Positions 44,816-57,160 are shown, counted from the first letter of the stretch. The stretch: 64,000 nucleotides of DNA from Hygrophila difformis (GCA_030278955.1 JAOANR010000004.1:13504428-13568427), one strand, 5' to 3'. Notes: generated by a model not told the origin, from the letters alone. Translations and numbers: made by a program.

Positions 44816-46292
44816 AAAGATCCCCCTACCTCCCTAGGTAATTTCCCTCTCAATTCCAGGCTTTTTTAAAACCTCCAGAACCTCTCCCTTCACCAAATCC
44901 CAATATCGCTTGAAAAAGCCATGTTGTAGCCATTGGGTCCAGGAGCCCTATTCCCGTCGCAATTCCACATTACCGACCGAACTTCTTCTTCCGTAAATCC
45001 CCGCGTCAGCCAGCTTCTTTCCTTGTCACCAATCTGTGCCATTCCAACATTGTCAACCTGGAAGATAATATCTTTTTCTTTTTAAACACTTCCTGGAAGT
45101 AAGATACAGCCCTCTGCTTTATTTCCCTCGGGTCGTCAATTATTGTCCCATCCACTGTAATCGAACCAGTGAAACCTCGACGCCTATTAATCGATGTTAC
45201 CGTGTGGAAAAATCGTGTATTATGATCACCCTCCTTAAGCCATCGAATACGCGACTTTTGACACCACCTCCTTTCTTCCGCTAGTAACGCCATCTTTAAC
45301 TCTTTTTTCTTCTCACCGATTTCGCCTTAGCCTCTTCTTCCACTGTTTCCACCTGGAATGTCCCCTCAATTTCTCTAATTTCTAACACAAACGCTGCAGC
45401 CGATCTTCCAAAACACCTGCACTATACCCGTCCCAATTCCGAATCCTCGACTTCAGCTCTCTAAGCTTCCCAAAAATCGCACACCCTCTATGCTGCCCGC
45501 CAACCCCCCAAGCCTTTTTAACTAACTCCGAAAAGTTTTTTTCTTCCATCCAATACTTGTAGAATCTGAACGGCTTAGGCCCCAAGCATTTTCCCCCCAT
45601 TCAATTCCAACAGGGTAATGATCCGATGAGATGGAATCATACTTCCTTTGGACAATCGATCCCCTTAAACATAACCATCCTGGTGAGAGTAGCACCCTAT
45701 CCAGCCTGCTCCCCGCATTGCCTCCCTTTCCAAACCATGTAAAATTCCCACCCTCCATAGGTAAATCTATGACCCCCAACCGATCTATAAACCCACGGAA
45801 TTCTCCAATAGATCCCATGTCATCACTCGACCCAAATCTCTCTCCTGCCCTTGCAACTGCGTTAAAATCTCCAACAAAACACCATAACTCACCGTTATTA
45901 GTTTCGCATTTTTGCACCAGTAAATCCCAAAACTCAGCCCTAAGTCTTCTGTCGTTTGGCGCATGAATGCACAACAGATTGATCACCCCATTCACACCTT
46001 TTACACTGCCCTTAACCCAAATATAATGATGCTCCTTTTCAACTTCTGTGAAAACCCCATTATTCCCATCCCAAACTATGAGTAAGCCTCCCGTATTCCC
46101 AATTGCATTCTGGATGCTAAAGACTCCTCCCCGAGACCCCCAGATCCTATGGACTAATCCCTCTCGAATAGCACTCATCTTAGTTTTTTGACAACAGAGG
46201 ATCGAAGGCCTTTCCTTTTTGCATAACCTCATAACACCCCGCCGCCTAACCCCCCCGTTCAAACCCCTTAGGTTACAAGTAATAATCTTCAT
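44816..46292 (-). pseudogene. LINE ORF2 piece: endonuclease and start of reverse transcriptase
   Basis: The endonuclease reads from 46292: IITCNLRGLNGG, then CCQKTKM where the family has a catalytic Glu (QETK), then VGDFNAV, GGNFTW, SRLDRVL and SDHYPV. After frame changes it continues with RWLKEGDHNTRFFH (about 45250) and RAPGPNGYNMAFFKRYW (about 44940), the start of the reverse transcriptase domain. It ends at the LTR-A boundary. The Glu-to-Lys change would abolish nicking. Confidence 0.8.
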
Positions 46293-46327
46293 GCGTAACT
46301 TTGCCCTCCAAACTCAACCACCTCCAT

Positions 46328-48556
46328 CTACTGTAACTCCTTTACTAACTCTCCCCTGATCCTCTCTACTACACTCTCCCTATCCACCGACCACCTAAGC
46401 CCCAGCATCCCTGCCAGACGCAAAATTTCCTCTGCCTTCGATAGATCCACAAGTTTCACCCCCTCCTTAAATCTCATCGTGGTGAATTGCAACTGCGCGA
46501 ACCCGTCACTCACCTTTCCCTTCAACTTCTGATTTTTCGGTTTGTATCCGCTCAATTTTACTCCTACCCTCCTACTGCTCTTACAGCTCCTCCTACCCTT
46601 CCCTCTCTTCTCTGCCATCACCTGGGCCAGGGCTTTCTCCACCAAACATAACTCATCCCCTCTTGTGGATACTAGTTCCTCTCTAGCCTGCCAACACAAC
46701 CCTTGGTAGTCTGCCTCCCTATCCTCCTCTCCGCAATTTTGTCTCGCTAGGACCCTTACCATCATGTGTTCATGAGCATCAATCACCCCCTCCTTCAAAA
46801 CTATCTCGATCCCGGTCACCGGCCCTTTCTCCGAATCTCCTGCTATCCCTATCTTCATATCCCCCCTTCCACCGACCTTGCATCCTCGTCCAAGTTCCTG
46901 AAATCCCTCCACCACCGCCAGAGCATCCTATATTCTTTCTCGAAATGTCTGATTTCGTTCCATAGTTTTCCTTGTCCATATTTTCATTAGTGGCCCAATT
47001 TAAATTATTATTAGGACAACTAGGCCCACCAACCTCCAGTATTTCTATATCTGAAATATTTGCCCCACCCTTTTCTTCGGCCCACACTTTTTTGGATCCA
47101 CTATCCTGCGGCCCATCACCAGTAGTCGTATTGTCTCCCTTTTGATCCTCCATCCTCACCATAGCATGTTGGCAGATTTCTTGGGACTCAGGAGCCGCCT
47201 CCTTGTTGATAGTTTCTAGGGATTTTTCAGACGAATTTGAATGTTTCGTCCCCCCACGCATCTTTCTAATGATGTTTTCCACTTCCCCATGTCCTGTGGT
47301 CCAGGCCTTCTCTTCCGTATCCCTCACCAGCTGATCGTCCATCTTCCACATCTCCGGCACCCTGGTATCCCACTCTACCGGCTGATCCTCCCAGGTTTCA
47401 TTCGATTCAACTACTGTATCGGAGAAATTTGCCATAATTCGGATCTTCATCGAGCCTGCACCGTTTTGGATTATCATCTCTGATGGAACAAACATATCTT
47501 CATTCAATTCTACCAACAATCTTGCTCGATCCAATCTAATCTTCTCCTTTGTCTCTCTATCAATATTAATAACCTTACTCCATCCTTTCACGATCCTCAG
47601 TAGATTATCCACACTCCATACATTGAAAGGAAGACCGAATATATAGATCCATACAAGATTCTTCCGAATCATCTTTCCATCCGACCACTGCCTCTTCCAT
47701 GCAATTAGATGATGATCTCTACAATCGGAAATGAATCTGTCTCTATCCTCTGCTTGATCGAAGGTCGCGATCACCATGTGTCCTCCTGCATAGCAGATCT
47801 CTTTACAGTCTTTATACTCATTGTACACCCATTCCTGAAATCCCGTCAATGCTTCTAGGGTTTTTAACTCCACCACTGCCGATTTATGCAGCCAATCTAT
47901 TTCTTTTTTATCGACCTCCAGTTTTACCGCGTTAGGCTTCCAACCCTGACAACCACCTGAATTGCGATCCCCACTTCCCTTAGTCACTTCAGCGTATGTG
48001 CGTTCGTCTCTCCATGCATCCTTTCCGAATGGAATTTTACTATCTGGACTCCTATCCCCCAACCCCTCCAGCCTTTTCAGCCAAAATCTGCCATTTCCCC
48101 GGTCCTCTCCTACCTTGTTCCCGAACCTTTTTCTTTGGAACGCCCAATTGGCCCTCAGTTGATTTCCCCTCCATCTCCTCCCATTCATCATCTTTATGAC
48201 CCTCTCCGCCTCATGCATTGTCATGAATCTAAAAAACCCAAATTTAGATCCATTTTCTGGCCACACCCTCGCTGGAAAGAACCATTCCCTAACCCTTGCC
48301 GCCTTCTTTATCTCATTGTAAAGCTCCCTGATCTCAGCCTTCACCGGAATGTTTCCAACAAAAACTCCAAACAGATTGGGTTTTCTCTGCCTAGCTCTAT
48401 TTTCATGGTCGTACCACTCTACCCCTTCTTCTCCACCCTCTGCCTTTCATTTTTAGGAATTTTTTGGCCTACCGTCCTCCCCCATATCTTCCAGCCATCT
48501 TCCTTGTCAGCTACTACCGATCTCTCCGACCTCTCTTGCCCTCTCCATCCAGCCAT
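46328..48556 (-). pseudogene. LINE ORF1 with RRM and DUF4283, frameshifted
   Basis: The ATG at 48556 opens a short frame that shifts near 48425 (a G run). The RRM follows, with RNP2 VFVGNIP and RNP1 KFGFFRF. From about 47860 comes the DUF4283-like domain (GGHMVIATFDQAEDRDRFISD, then VWIYIFGLPFNVWS). The C-terminal charged region shifts frame near 46800-46900 and ends at 46328. The longest uninterrupted part is 48344-46779 (521 codons). RRM-bearing ORF1 is a known plant L1 type and differs from the RRM-less ORF1 at 27813. Confidence 0.8.
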
Positions 48557-48598
48557 CTTCTTGCAAGATTTCATACAAACCCTCTTGTCTGTTCTCAA

Positions 48599-50640
48599 TG
48601 TAAACCCTAGGCTTTTATAAGCCCAAAATTTGAAGAAAAAGGCAAGCCCTTCCTTCCTATTCCCACGTCTTGAGTTCTTTTCCCATTCGTGATTCTCGTT
48701 CTAAGTCATACCAATCGGCGGCGATTTTCACATCCGCACGTCGTAGTCGGCTCACCGAGAGTTGTTATTCACTTGTCGAGTGCCGCTCTGCGCAGGTGGC
48801 ATTTTCTTCCCTTTTTCTTCTCAATTTGTTCTTGCGTTGTAGCATCGGCGGTCGCCAATTTTTTAAATAAAACTAGCATGTTGTTCCTCTATATTAGAAT
48901 CTCATTTGCTAGAATTTAAATTTATTGTCTTTCCATTGCGTGGCCTATTTATGTGGAAAGCTCTAAGTTACTTGAACTCACCAAGCTGCCATCTTTGTCC
49001 ACTGGCCATAAAATTAGACAATTGTTCCTTTCTTGATAATATGATAGACAAGAATTTGATTTAGTGGAAGACCTTTTACTAAATTTTGACTGCTCATCGG
49101 TTATGATGCAGGCCTTCATCTTAATTTTTACATTTCTACTCAATCATCCTCGTCTTCATCATCAGGCTCCTTTTGGCACTCTCCATTGTTGTCTGATTCC
49201 GTTGTCGAGGTCACAATCATTGAACGCCACTGCTATTCCAAGTATGAGCAGTCCCTTCCTTTTTTTTATATTATATATATGCTTTTGTGGATGAATCATG
49301 GCCAGTCGGTGACCATTTTCAATAAGATATTCCTTGGTTCATTATTTTATAAATATGCCATAGATTGGCATTTTATTATTATGATTGTTGCAAGGCCTTT
49401 CTATGCCCATTTGAGCAAAGCATTGTGAGTGCCATCGATTGGCTATTAAAATAGTGGGTAAGATACCATCAGTTGCTCAAGATTGTAAGGTCTCTTTTGT
49501 TTATTATACCTTCTGGCTATTAATGAATTCCTTGCCATGTCGTGGATTGGCATTTTATTATTGAATCATTTCATTACATTACTCCAACTCATGGAAGCTC
49601 ATCAATTAAGCTTTATTTTTTGCTTGGTCACTTACTTTCTTGTTTTAGCCATAATGTGATACTAAATTACAAGCATCCTTCTTCAGTGAGAATACAGCAG
49701 TCTATGGGGAACCATTGATTACAACATTTTCCTTCAGGTCATCAATTACTTATGGACTTTTGCCTATGCTCGTTGGTTTCGATTTTCCTATGTCTGCTCT
49801 TGATGGCTAGCAAAGAAAATCATATTTCTTTTATTCAATTGGTCGATCGGCCAAATGGTGGTGCATAAGGAAAAAGTTTCTTTCATTCCGTCGATTGAGC
49901 CATAGGTAGTGTAAAAAGAAATTCCCTTTGTTTGTTGTCCCGTCGGTTGGGCCATTGGTAGTGTAAAAGAACGAAAGAGAAATTCCCTTCCTTTGCTTTT
50001 GGTCGGTTGGAGTGTGGTTAGGGGATGAAATTTTCCAATTTATCACCACCAAGATTTTTGCCTGTAAAGCTCCTCTTAACCCGTAGATTGACCATCTATG
50101 ATCCAGGGTGGAATTTCTTATATATAGCTAATGTGGATTTAATATGGCATGTGTTCTCCCTTGCCATACAATTGAATTACTTTCCATTCAATACCCAACC
50201 ATTCCATGGTGATAATTAGTAAGATGTTTGTATCTGCAACTCAAGGCAATATGAATTTTAATTTAAGGACAGGTGGTCGATTGGCTAGCATCTCAACAAT
50301 ATTTTGTTTTCCTAAAACTGCCATTCACTGGCATGGGTATAAGGCAAGCATATTTATATTCCTTCAATTAAGATGTGCCCATTGACTTGGAGATATGTCA
50401 TTTTTTCCTGGCATGCCCCTCGGTTGGGATGTTGGCTTTTGGATGCTTTGTCTTTTTTCTATCAATGCCATCAATTGGCTTGTTGCTCACATTTTATTTT
50501 ATTATTTTTGTAGGCATATGTTTTCCTTGGACAAATTTGGCCATGTCATTGGCTTATTCCTTAAGGCCCCAAGGATGCCCATATATCAGAAGCATGTGTT
50601 GCTCAATTTGCTTGGTGAGACAACAACACTAACGTATTAT
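48599..50640 (-). repeat. LTR-L, left copy, part 2
   Basis: 48599-49310 is collinear with 56439-57160 (TGTAAACCCTAGGCTTTTAT onward). The rest (49311-50640) corresponds to sequence that, in the right copy, lies beyond the element inserted at 57161. It includes about four degenerate ~60-bp repeats at 49840-50010 (GTCGGTTGGGCCATTGGTAG type). The right edge, next to gag, is approximate. Open frames here are T-rich and not credible. Confidence 0.65.
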
Positions 50641-50647
50641 CGCCATC

Positions 50648-51069
50648 TTATTTTTTAAACAAAGTTTCCAAACGTATGGCCTTTGATGCAAGAGCCGAAA
50701 AGTCTGGAATCTCATGGCCAATTAACAGATCTTTGTACTTAGATGACATATTCCTGACCACCATCTTAGTCAGTTCGCACTCATCAAGGGCAGTTGAGCA
50801 TCGCGACTTTAACCGCCGTACACGTTCTATGAACACTATGACTGGCTCTTTATGCAACTGTTTGGTGTCCACTATGTCAGTAACTGACACCGATGGGACT
50901 GGGTTAAAGAAGCGAGTGTGGAATGCCCTCTCCATATCTTCCCACGTTCTGAAGTGGCCAGGAGTTAAGTTGGCAAACCACGAAAATATAGTCTTAGTTA
51001 GTGATAAGGAAAATAACTTCATATTGTAGTAGGGGTTTCTCGCATTTTCTCCTAATTAGGCTGTAAACC
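50648..51069 (-). pseudogene. gag of the LTR-L element, distal part
   Basis: Read leftward it gives LGENARNPYYNMKLFSLSLT, FSWFANLTPGHFRTWEDMER and so on to IRLETLFKK, a Ty3-gypsy Retrotrans_gag domain. It is the continuation of the piece ending at 53928, split by solo LTR-B. It stops directly at LTR-L with no protease or pol, so the element is internally deleted. Confidence 0.75.
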
Positions 51070-53922
51070 TGTGATACCCCGTAATAAAGTAGTTGCATTA
51101 TTTTAGTTTGGCTCGACAATATGTATCCCAAATAAATTTTGAACTACGTTATGGCTTGATCCCTTCATAGGGTACGTAGGCAGCTTAGAAGTTTTAATTC
51201 TAAGTTCAGTCACAAAATAATAAAACAAACAAAAGACCTTAGTACGAGAAAAGCCGAAACACAACTTCGAGGACGAAGTTGATTCTGAAGGAGGGTAGAC
51301 TGTAATACCCGAGAATTTTGCAACATAAAATAAATAAATAAATAATAAAGAGAACATAATAAATAAATAAAGTATCATAAAAGATGAGAAATGGAATTTA
51401 AATTAAAAAGGAAACAAAATTCCGAGAACCCGAGAAGCCGAAGACAATTTAATCGAATAAATGGTTACACGGAAACCCAACATCGATGGACTCAATAACT
51501 CGAGTCCACATGTGAACTTAGACCCGAATAAAATGATGATAGGAAATAGGAGCCCGAAGATATCCCGGAAATCCGAATCCGAGAGCATAGAGGGATAGAA
51601 GTCCGAAAGAGAGGAGGAAACGCCCGACGGATCGCACGACCGGCCCAGACCGCAGCCTGGACCGAGGCCGCGTGGTGGTCGCGCGCCCATAAGGGGATGA
51701 CCGCGCCACGAGCGCGCCGGCAGAGCAGTTGCGGCGTTCCGCGATTTTCTCACCCGATTCCGGATTTTTCGACTTCGGTTGCTTTCCTTTCGGCTCAAGA
51801 CACCCTAGGCAGACTTTGGACGTCCCCTAGGGCTTGTCCATCTATAAATAACCCGTTAGTTTGATCCCAATCACTTTTGGAAACCCTACGAAATCTCTCT
51901 ACACGTCGAAACCCTAATCCCGGAGTCGTCGGGGGCACGAAGGCATTCGAAGATTGAGTTGGACGAAAATTTGGAGACCCTTGCTTTCGTGGTAAGATCT
52001 TGTTCATTCCTTTCCATTCAAGATTCGAAAACGAATCCTAATTAAACCTCTTTTCTATTCTAAACCCCGATCCGGACGCGTTGAGGAAAAACGAAGGATC
52101 TCGGAGGGAGAACGAAGAACGTGGAAGCCACGCCTCCGAAACATCGAGCCGAGACATCCGTAAATCTGTAAGTTAACTCTTACATGGTTTTGGGCGAAAT
52201 TAAAATACGTTAGATTTAAAGATTCGAATCAAGGACATGAAATCTGCCAACGTAAATCTTTTAACGGCGCAACAGTGTTGTCTAATTTTTCCGAACCTTA
52301 AAACGACACAAACGGAAAAACTTAAAACACGAAAAACGTTCCTAAGACATAGATCCATCTACTGTAAAATTTTCATAATTTTTCATTGTGTTTTGATATC
52401 CGAAAACGACCACGAACAGACCTGCCTTGGGTTTAGATCTTGAAACGGTGGTAGATTCTTAGTCCGAACTTGAGGTTGATGTTTGACTTAGATCTGGACC
52501 GATTCAGGATTGGTGCCAAACATAGGAGTTGTAGATCTATACGTTAAGAACACCACCGTAACTTTTCAGAATTTTTCGTGACAATTTGATATGTGAAAAC
52601 CAACCAAAACCGAACTGCTTGGAATTAGATCTTGAATTTCTTGACAGAACTTAGGTCTGATCTTGATTGCGTTTTTGACATTAGCTCTAGACTGAATTAG
52701 ATCTTTTGCCGAACATGAAAGTTGTAGATAAACGTCTTAAAATGGTCTCTGTAAAATTTCATAAAATTTAAAGTTGATTTTCTATGGTAGAACTCGATAT
52801 CTTTAAACTGTGGTATGAAAAATTCGGACAGATTTGTGTTTCTGCGAAAATTGATGTTTTTGACATGGTTTGGTATCTCGGATTGAAAAAGTTAAAACAT
52901 GAAAGTTGTTCATCTCGACGTTTCGGAGTCATTAGTGAAATTTCGGAATTTTTGGAATTAAATCTGAATTTAGACGAATTTTAGAGTAAACAGTGGTTTA
53001 CCGGAAGTCAAATCTTGAAATCTTGTTGAAACATGAAATTAGCCTTTAAGGTTTAAATGATTGGGAATTCCTTTGAAATAAAATACACATGAAATACGAT
53101 GCTTGCCGAAAGGCAATTGAGATATAATGCTTGCCGAAAGGCAATTGAAATATAATGCTTGCCGAAAGGCAATTGAGATATAATGCTTGCCGAAAGGCAA
53201 TTGAGATATAATGCTTGCCGGAAGGCAATTGATAAATAAAGCTTGCCGAATGGCAATTGAGATATAAACTTGAAACATGTGACATGAGATATGAAACTAG
53301 AAGACTCGAAAATTGTTCCTTTTAGATTATGCTTTTAAATTATGTCCTACCGTTACATTACTTTGCAAATTATATTTATGATCTTATGAAATCTCTATCT
53401 TTTAAATTATGCCATTTAATTATTGTTAGATAAATAAGCTGAATGATGTGGTGTTGTGTACATGTTCTCTCAAAATCTAAATAACGGCTTTGAAACCTCA
53501 TAATCATGTCTGTGTTAACTTACTCAGCAAATCTTTGCTGACCAAACCATACTTTTTCCCCTGTTTCTTTCAGAGCTGAAGAATATGCATCATCATATGC
53601 ATTCATGGGAATGTCGGGGAACACTTTATTCTTAAATTTTGTTTAGACTAGACCTTGCATGAACGGGCCTGTTTAACCCGTGATTAGGCCATGTTGGCCC
53701 TATTTTTATATTCCGCTGCATTATATATATGTAAATATTATTTTCCGCTGCAACTTTGATGTATTATTTTTTTAAATTATATATGAATGGGCTGTTTGAA
53801 TATTTTAAATTTTGAAAAACCATAGCCTTGCATCTCTTTAGTAAGCTCGGAGAAACCGTGTCTTGCTAGGGAGGTGTGGCGGTGACATCCCGACCTGGGT
53901 GACCAAAAACCGGGGTGTTACA
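51070..53922 (+). repeat. Solo LTR-B (long form) of the TGTAATACCC family
   Basis: 2853 bp, starting TGTGATACCCCGTAA and ending CCGGGGTGTTACA. A perfect 5-bp duplication AAACC flanks it (51065-51069 and 53923-53927). It begins with a 231-bp segment (51070-51300) that ends GAAGGAGGGTAGAC and is followed by TGTAATACCCGAG, the start of the short LTR form. TATA-like CTATAAATA is at 51843, donors at 51992 and 52168, minisatellite B at 53099-53266, and an acceptor TTTCAG ends at 53573. Confidence 0.88.
53099..53266. repeat. Minisatellite B within LTR-B (6 x 28 bp)
   Basis: 28-bp monomers built on TTGCC-GAAA-GGCAA, a perfect 5-bp stem with a four-base loop. Monomers 1-4 have loop GAAA, 5 has GGAA and 6 has GAAT; the stem does not change. 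The linker is TTGAGATATAATGC or close. Confidence 0.92.
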
Positions 53923-53927
53923 AAACC

Positions 53928-54793
53928 GCCCAATATGCTCGATGGAAAACGAGTCATCCTCACCTGAGAATGTGGAAAAATCGGGCACTCTAAAGCCCCT
54001 AGGAAGAGGATGATTACGAGTGATGACTTCAGGGTATAGCTTTTGGTAAATCATTCGAGCAGTTGGCCTCACATTCAGCCAAATTGATCTCGTAACATAT
54101 CCGCCAAGACATCTAGATCAACCACAGGGCCCTGCTGAGGGGCTGGTCGATAGGGGTTCGGATTTACGCCATCAAGTGGCGGTCCTAGGTTTTGCATGTC
54201 TGGAGGATGAACATGCATCATTGGTGGGGTGAATTGGACGTTAGGAGCAATTGGGTTGACCACTGGTGGCCTCCAAGGCTCCTGAGTCGCCCCTAAATTA
54301 CCCATCGGCCTGATTGGGGATGTATCCATCGGATGGTGATTCGCATCCGTGGGACAAAGGTAGGCTGCCCCCTACTAGGATGTTGTTCGGGTATATTGCG
54401 ACAGGCCTCCAAGGCCTAGCATTGCTAGACTCAGGCCTATTAAAATTTTGGGAATACGTATCCCCTCCACCAAAGGATGGTGTAAGGCTAGGTGAGGGTG
54501 GTATGGATGGAACTTGTCCCGTAGGGATTAGTTGCCTAACTCGGGAAACTGCCCGTGCCAAATGCATACGACCCAGGGGCATAAAAGCCCTGATTTAGGG
54601 ATGCGAGTGCGGAAAGTTCATTCCTCGTGGCCTGGAAGTGGCTATTTACACGTCTATCCAGCATATCCCCAAGTTGGGTCATTAAGATTGCAGGTATTAA
54701 GTCCATTTATGGATTTAAACCAGTATGCCCTGTTTTGGGCACTGCTGGAGTTACAGATGCAGGCGAATTGGTGGTGTTTTGAGGAGTAGACAT
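53928..54793 (-). pseudogene. gag of the LTR-L element, leader and proximal part
   Basis: The ATG at 54793 (MSTPQNTTNSPAS) follows the candidate primer site by about 90 bp. The reading passes through several frame changes and stops with P-rich peptides. It reaches GFRVPDFSTFSGEDDSFSIE and HIGRF at 53928, where LTR-B interrupts it. The peptide pattern fits the Ty3-gypsy gag N-terminal region. Confidence 0.7.
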
Positions 54794-54883
54794 GTTTGTC
54801 TGTGTTATAATTCGTGATCTTAACACCAATTGATCCAATTGATTTAAATCTTCTAATTGATATATCGGGGTTGATAGTTCAAT

Positions 54884-54904
54884 CTCCCACTGTGGCCGCC
54901 AATT
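54884..54904 (-). other. Candidate primer binding site of the LTR-L element
   Basis: On the minus strand, directly after the LTR-L end (GATAACA), the sequence reads AATTGGCGGCCACAGTGGGA. TTGGCG-type sites are used by Tat/Ogre-group gypsy elements. The position supports minus-strand orientation of the element. The exact tRNA was not determined. Confidence 0.5.
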
Positions 54905-57160
54905 TGTTATCGCACAAATTCGGATAACAATAAATAGTAAGACCTTTGCAGGCTAAGACAATAGAATTTGAATAAAAACTCTTTCGTTGGATTGCGCCTT
55001 CAAAAATGTTTTAGAAAACAACGAACAGGAACTGCCCACTGTCGATTACAAAAAATATTTTCTAACAACTAAGAACTACCAACTACGTACTACGCTACTG
55101 ATAAAACTAAGATAAAACAAAGAGCAGCTTTTGCTGTGGTGTTGATTGTGTGTCCCTACCTCTGCTTCCTTGCTTGGTATTTATTGGAGGTGGTGCAACT
55201 GCCTTGGAAGAACTACCAAATCCATGACCGCCTTGGGAGAACCGTCATTCTCACGACCTCTGCCCTTTAAAAACCATCTTTTAGTGACGTGCTAGTTCAA
55301 CGGTTTTTAGCGTCTTAGCCTGCTCCGTGTGACTGCTCGTTGTCTGTCCGACCACTTTGCACTTCTCACCCAGAGGTCCGTTGGAGTCATCAGTTTTGCT
55401 ACCATCTTTGTTACCATCACTTGGCACTCCTCATGGTCAACCATCACATTATACTCTTTTCCATCACTTGCCAGTGCTCATGGTGTCATTTTTTATTCCT
55501 TTGGTTGGCAAGGCTTATGGGTGCCATTTTTGCTCCTATCACTTGGTGAGGCTCATAGACTTCATTGATCCATCACTTGGCATGAATCATAGTGTCATTT
55601 TTCCTTTTATTAAAAAAACCATTGTCAGCCACTGTCTTGCCACGACCAAATATTTTATTTTATTTTTATTTTTTATCAATCCATTTGGTTTATTTTTGGT
55701 GATAACATTTGCCCCCTTCAAATATTTCAAGAGCAAACAAAAGCTTATTGAATGTTTAGAATAGTTGCGCAATCAGTCGGTACAAGTCAGTTGGTCGGTC
55801 AAGTAGCCAACCATTCATTCTGTCAAGTTGGATCTTTGTTTTTTTTTTTATTTTCCACGTCGATTGGGTCTGGTCCATTGGCAAATTGGGCTTCCAATTT
55901 AAAAATCTCATTTCTGCTCACTTTGTCATGTATTAAGACCATTTGACTTGGTCATCTGTAGAGTCTTTTTTATCATGTCTTGATTTGGATTACGTCGACA
56001 GAACCCCTCTTTCAAGAATCCATCATTTCTCTACCCCTTGGTCAACATCCTTCTCCACTCTTTGAAGGACCCGTCGACTGGCATAGATCCATGAAGCAAA
56101 GATCCATCAGGATCCGTCGACAAGCATACACCCATGAAGAAAAGATCCGTCGACAGTTTAGTTTTCACATATCCGTCGACAGCAACCTCCCTACATATTC
56201 CCGGAAATATAGGATCCAATACTCCTCCATATCTTTTTCATCGACAAACAAGGGCCCCGCTTCTATTCCTTTCACTCATCGATCGCACTACTCCTTCAAT
56301 CTCATCGTTCTTGTCTTCTCTTTGCGACACTCATCGACTAGCATCCTCTAGAGAACCATTCCCTTGTTCTTTTGTCGATCGATGTACTGACGCCTCCCTT
56401 TCTTGTGGCTTTCCTCTGGTAACTTAGGCCTGGAAAATTCTGTAAACCCTAGGCTTTTATAAGCCCAAAATTTGAAGAAAAAGGCAAGCCCTTCCTTTCT
56501 ATTCCCACGTCTTTATTTCTTTTCGCATTCGTGATTCTCGTTCTAAGTCATATCCAATCGGCGGCGATTTTCATATCCGCACGTCATAGTCGGCTCGCCG
56601 GGAGTTGTTATTCACTTGTCGATTGCCGCTCTGGCAGGTGACGTTTTCTTCCCTTTTTCTTCTCTATCTGTTCTTGCGTTGTAGCATCGGCAGTTGCCAA
56701 CTTTTTAAATAAAACTAGCAGGTTGTTCCTCTGTATTAGAATCTCATTTGCTAGAATTGAACTTCATTGTCTTTCCATTGCGTGGCCTATTTATGTGGAA
56801 AGCTCTAAGTTACTTGAACTCACCAAGCTGCCTTCTTTGTCCACTGGCCATAAAATTAGAAAATTGTTCCTTTCTTGATAATAGGAAAGACAAGAATTTG
56901 ATTTAGGGGAAGACCTTTTCCTAAATTTTGACTGCTCATCGGTTATGATGCAGGCCTTCATCTTATTTTTTGCATTTCTACTCAATCATCCTTGTCTTCA
57001 TCATCAGGCTCCTTTTGGCACTCTCCATTGCTGTCCCACTTCGGTTGTCGAGGTCACAGTCATTGAACGCCACTGCTATTCCAAGTATGAGCAGTCCCTT
57101 TCTTTTTTTTTATATTATATGTATGCTTTTGTTGATGAATCATGGCCATTCGGTGACCAT
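54905..57160 (-). repeat. LTR-L, right copy (interrupted at 57160)
   Basis: It starts TGTTATCGCACAAATTC on the plus strand (LTR end on the minus strand). It matches 41117-42192 and 48599-49310. It contains a run of GTCGAC-bearing units (55994-56180) of the form GATCCGTCGACAG. The gypsy-like element inserted at GACCAT|TTTC separates it from its continuation, which lies outside the window. Confidence 0.75.

Larger units (their letters stand above)
44816..48598 (-). mobile_element. L1-type LINE, 5' part only (RRM-type ORF1)
   Basis: The 5' end at about 48598 abuts LTR-L sequence. ORF1 and then the ORF2 endonuclease and the start of reverse transcriptase read leftward until LTR-A cuts the element at 44815. 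It is unusual in keeping the 5' end and losing the 3' end, the opposite of normal LINE truncation, so a later deletion removed the rest. Confidence 0.8.

Noticed and set aside
44815..44820. Normal target-site duplication for LTR-A
   Set aside because: Flanks AGCAT and AAAGA do not match at any small offset, so a simple solo-LTR history was rejected.
53039..53285. Three overlapping minus-strand open frames with repeated peptides
   Set aside because: They are translations of minisatellite B in three frames and have no other support.
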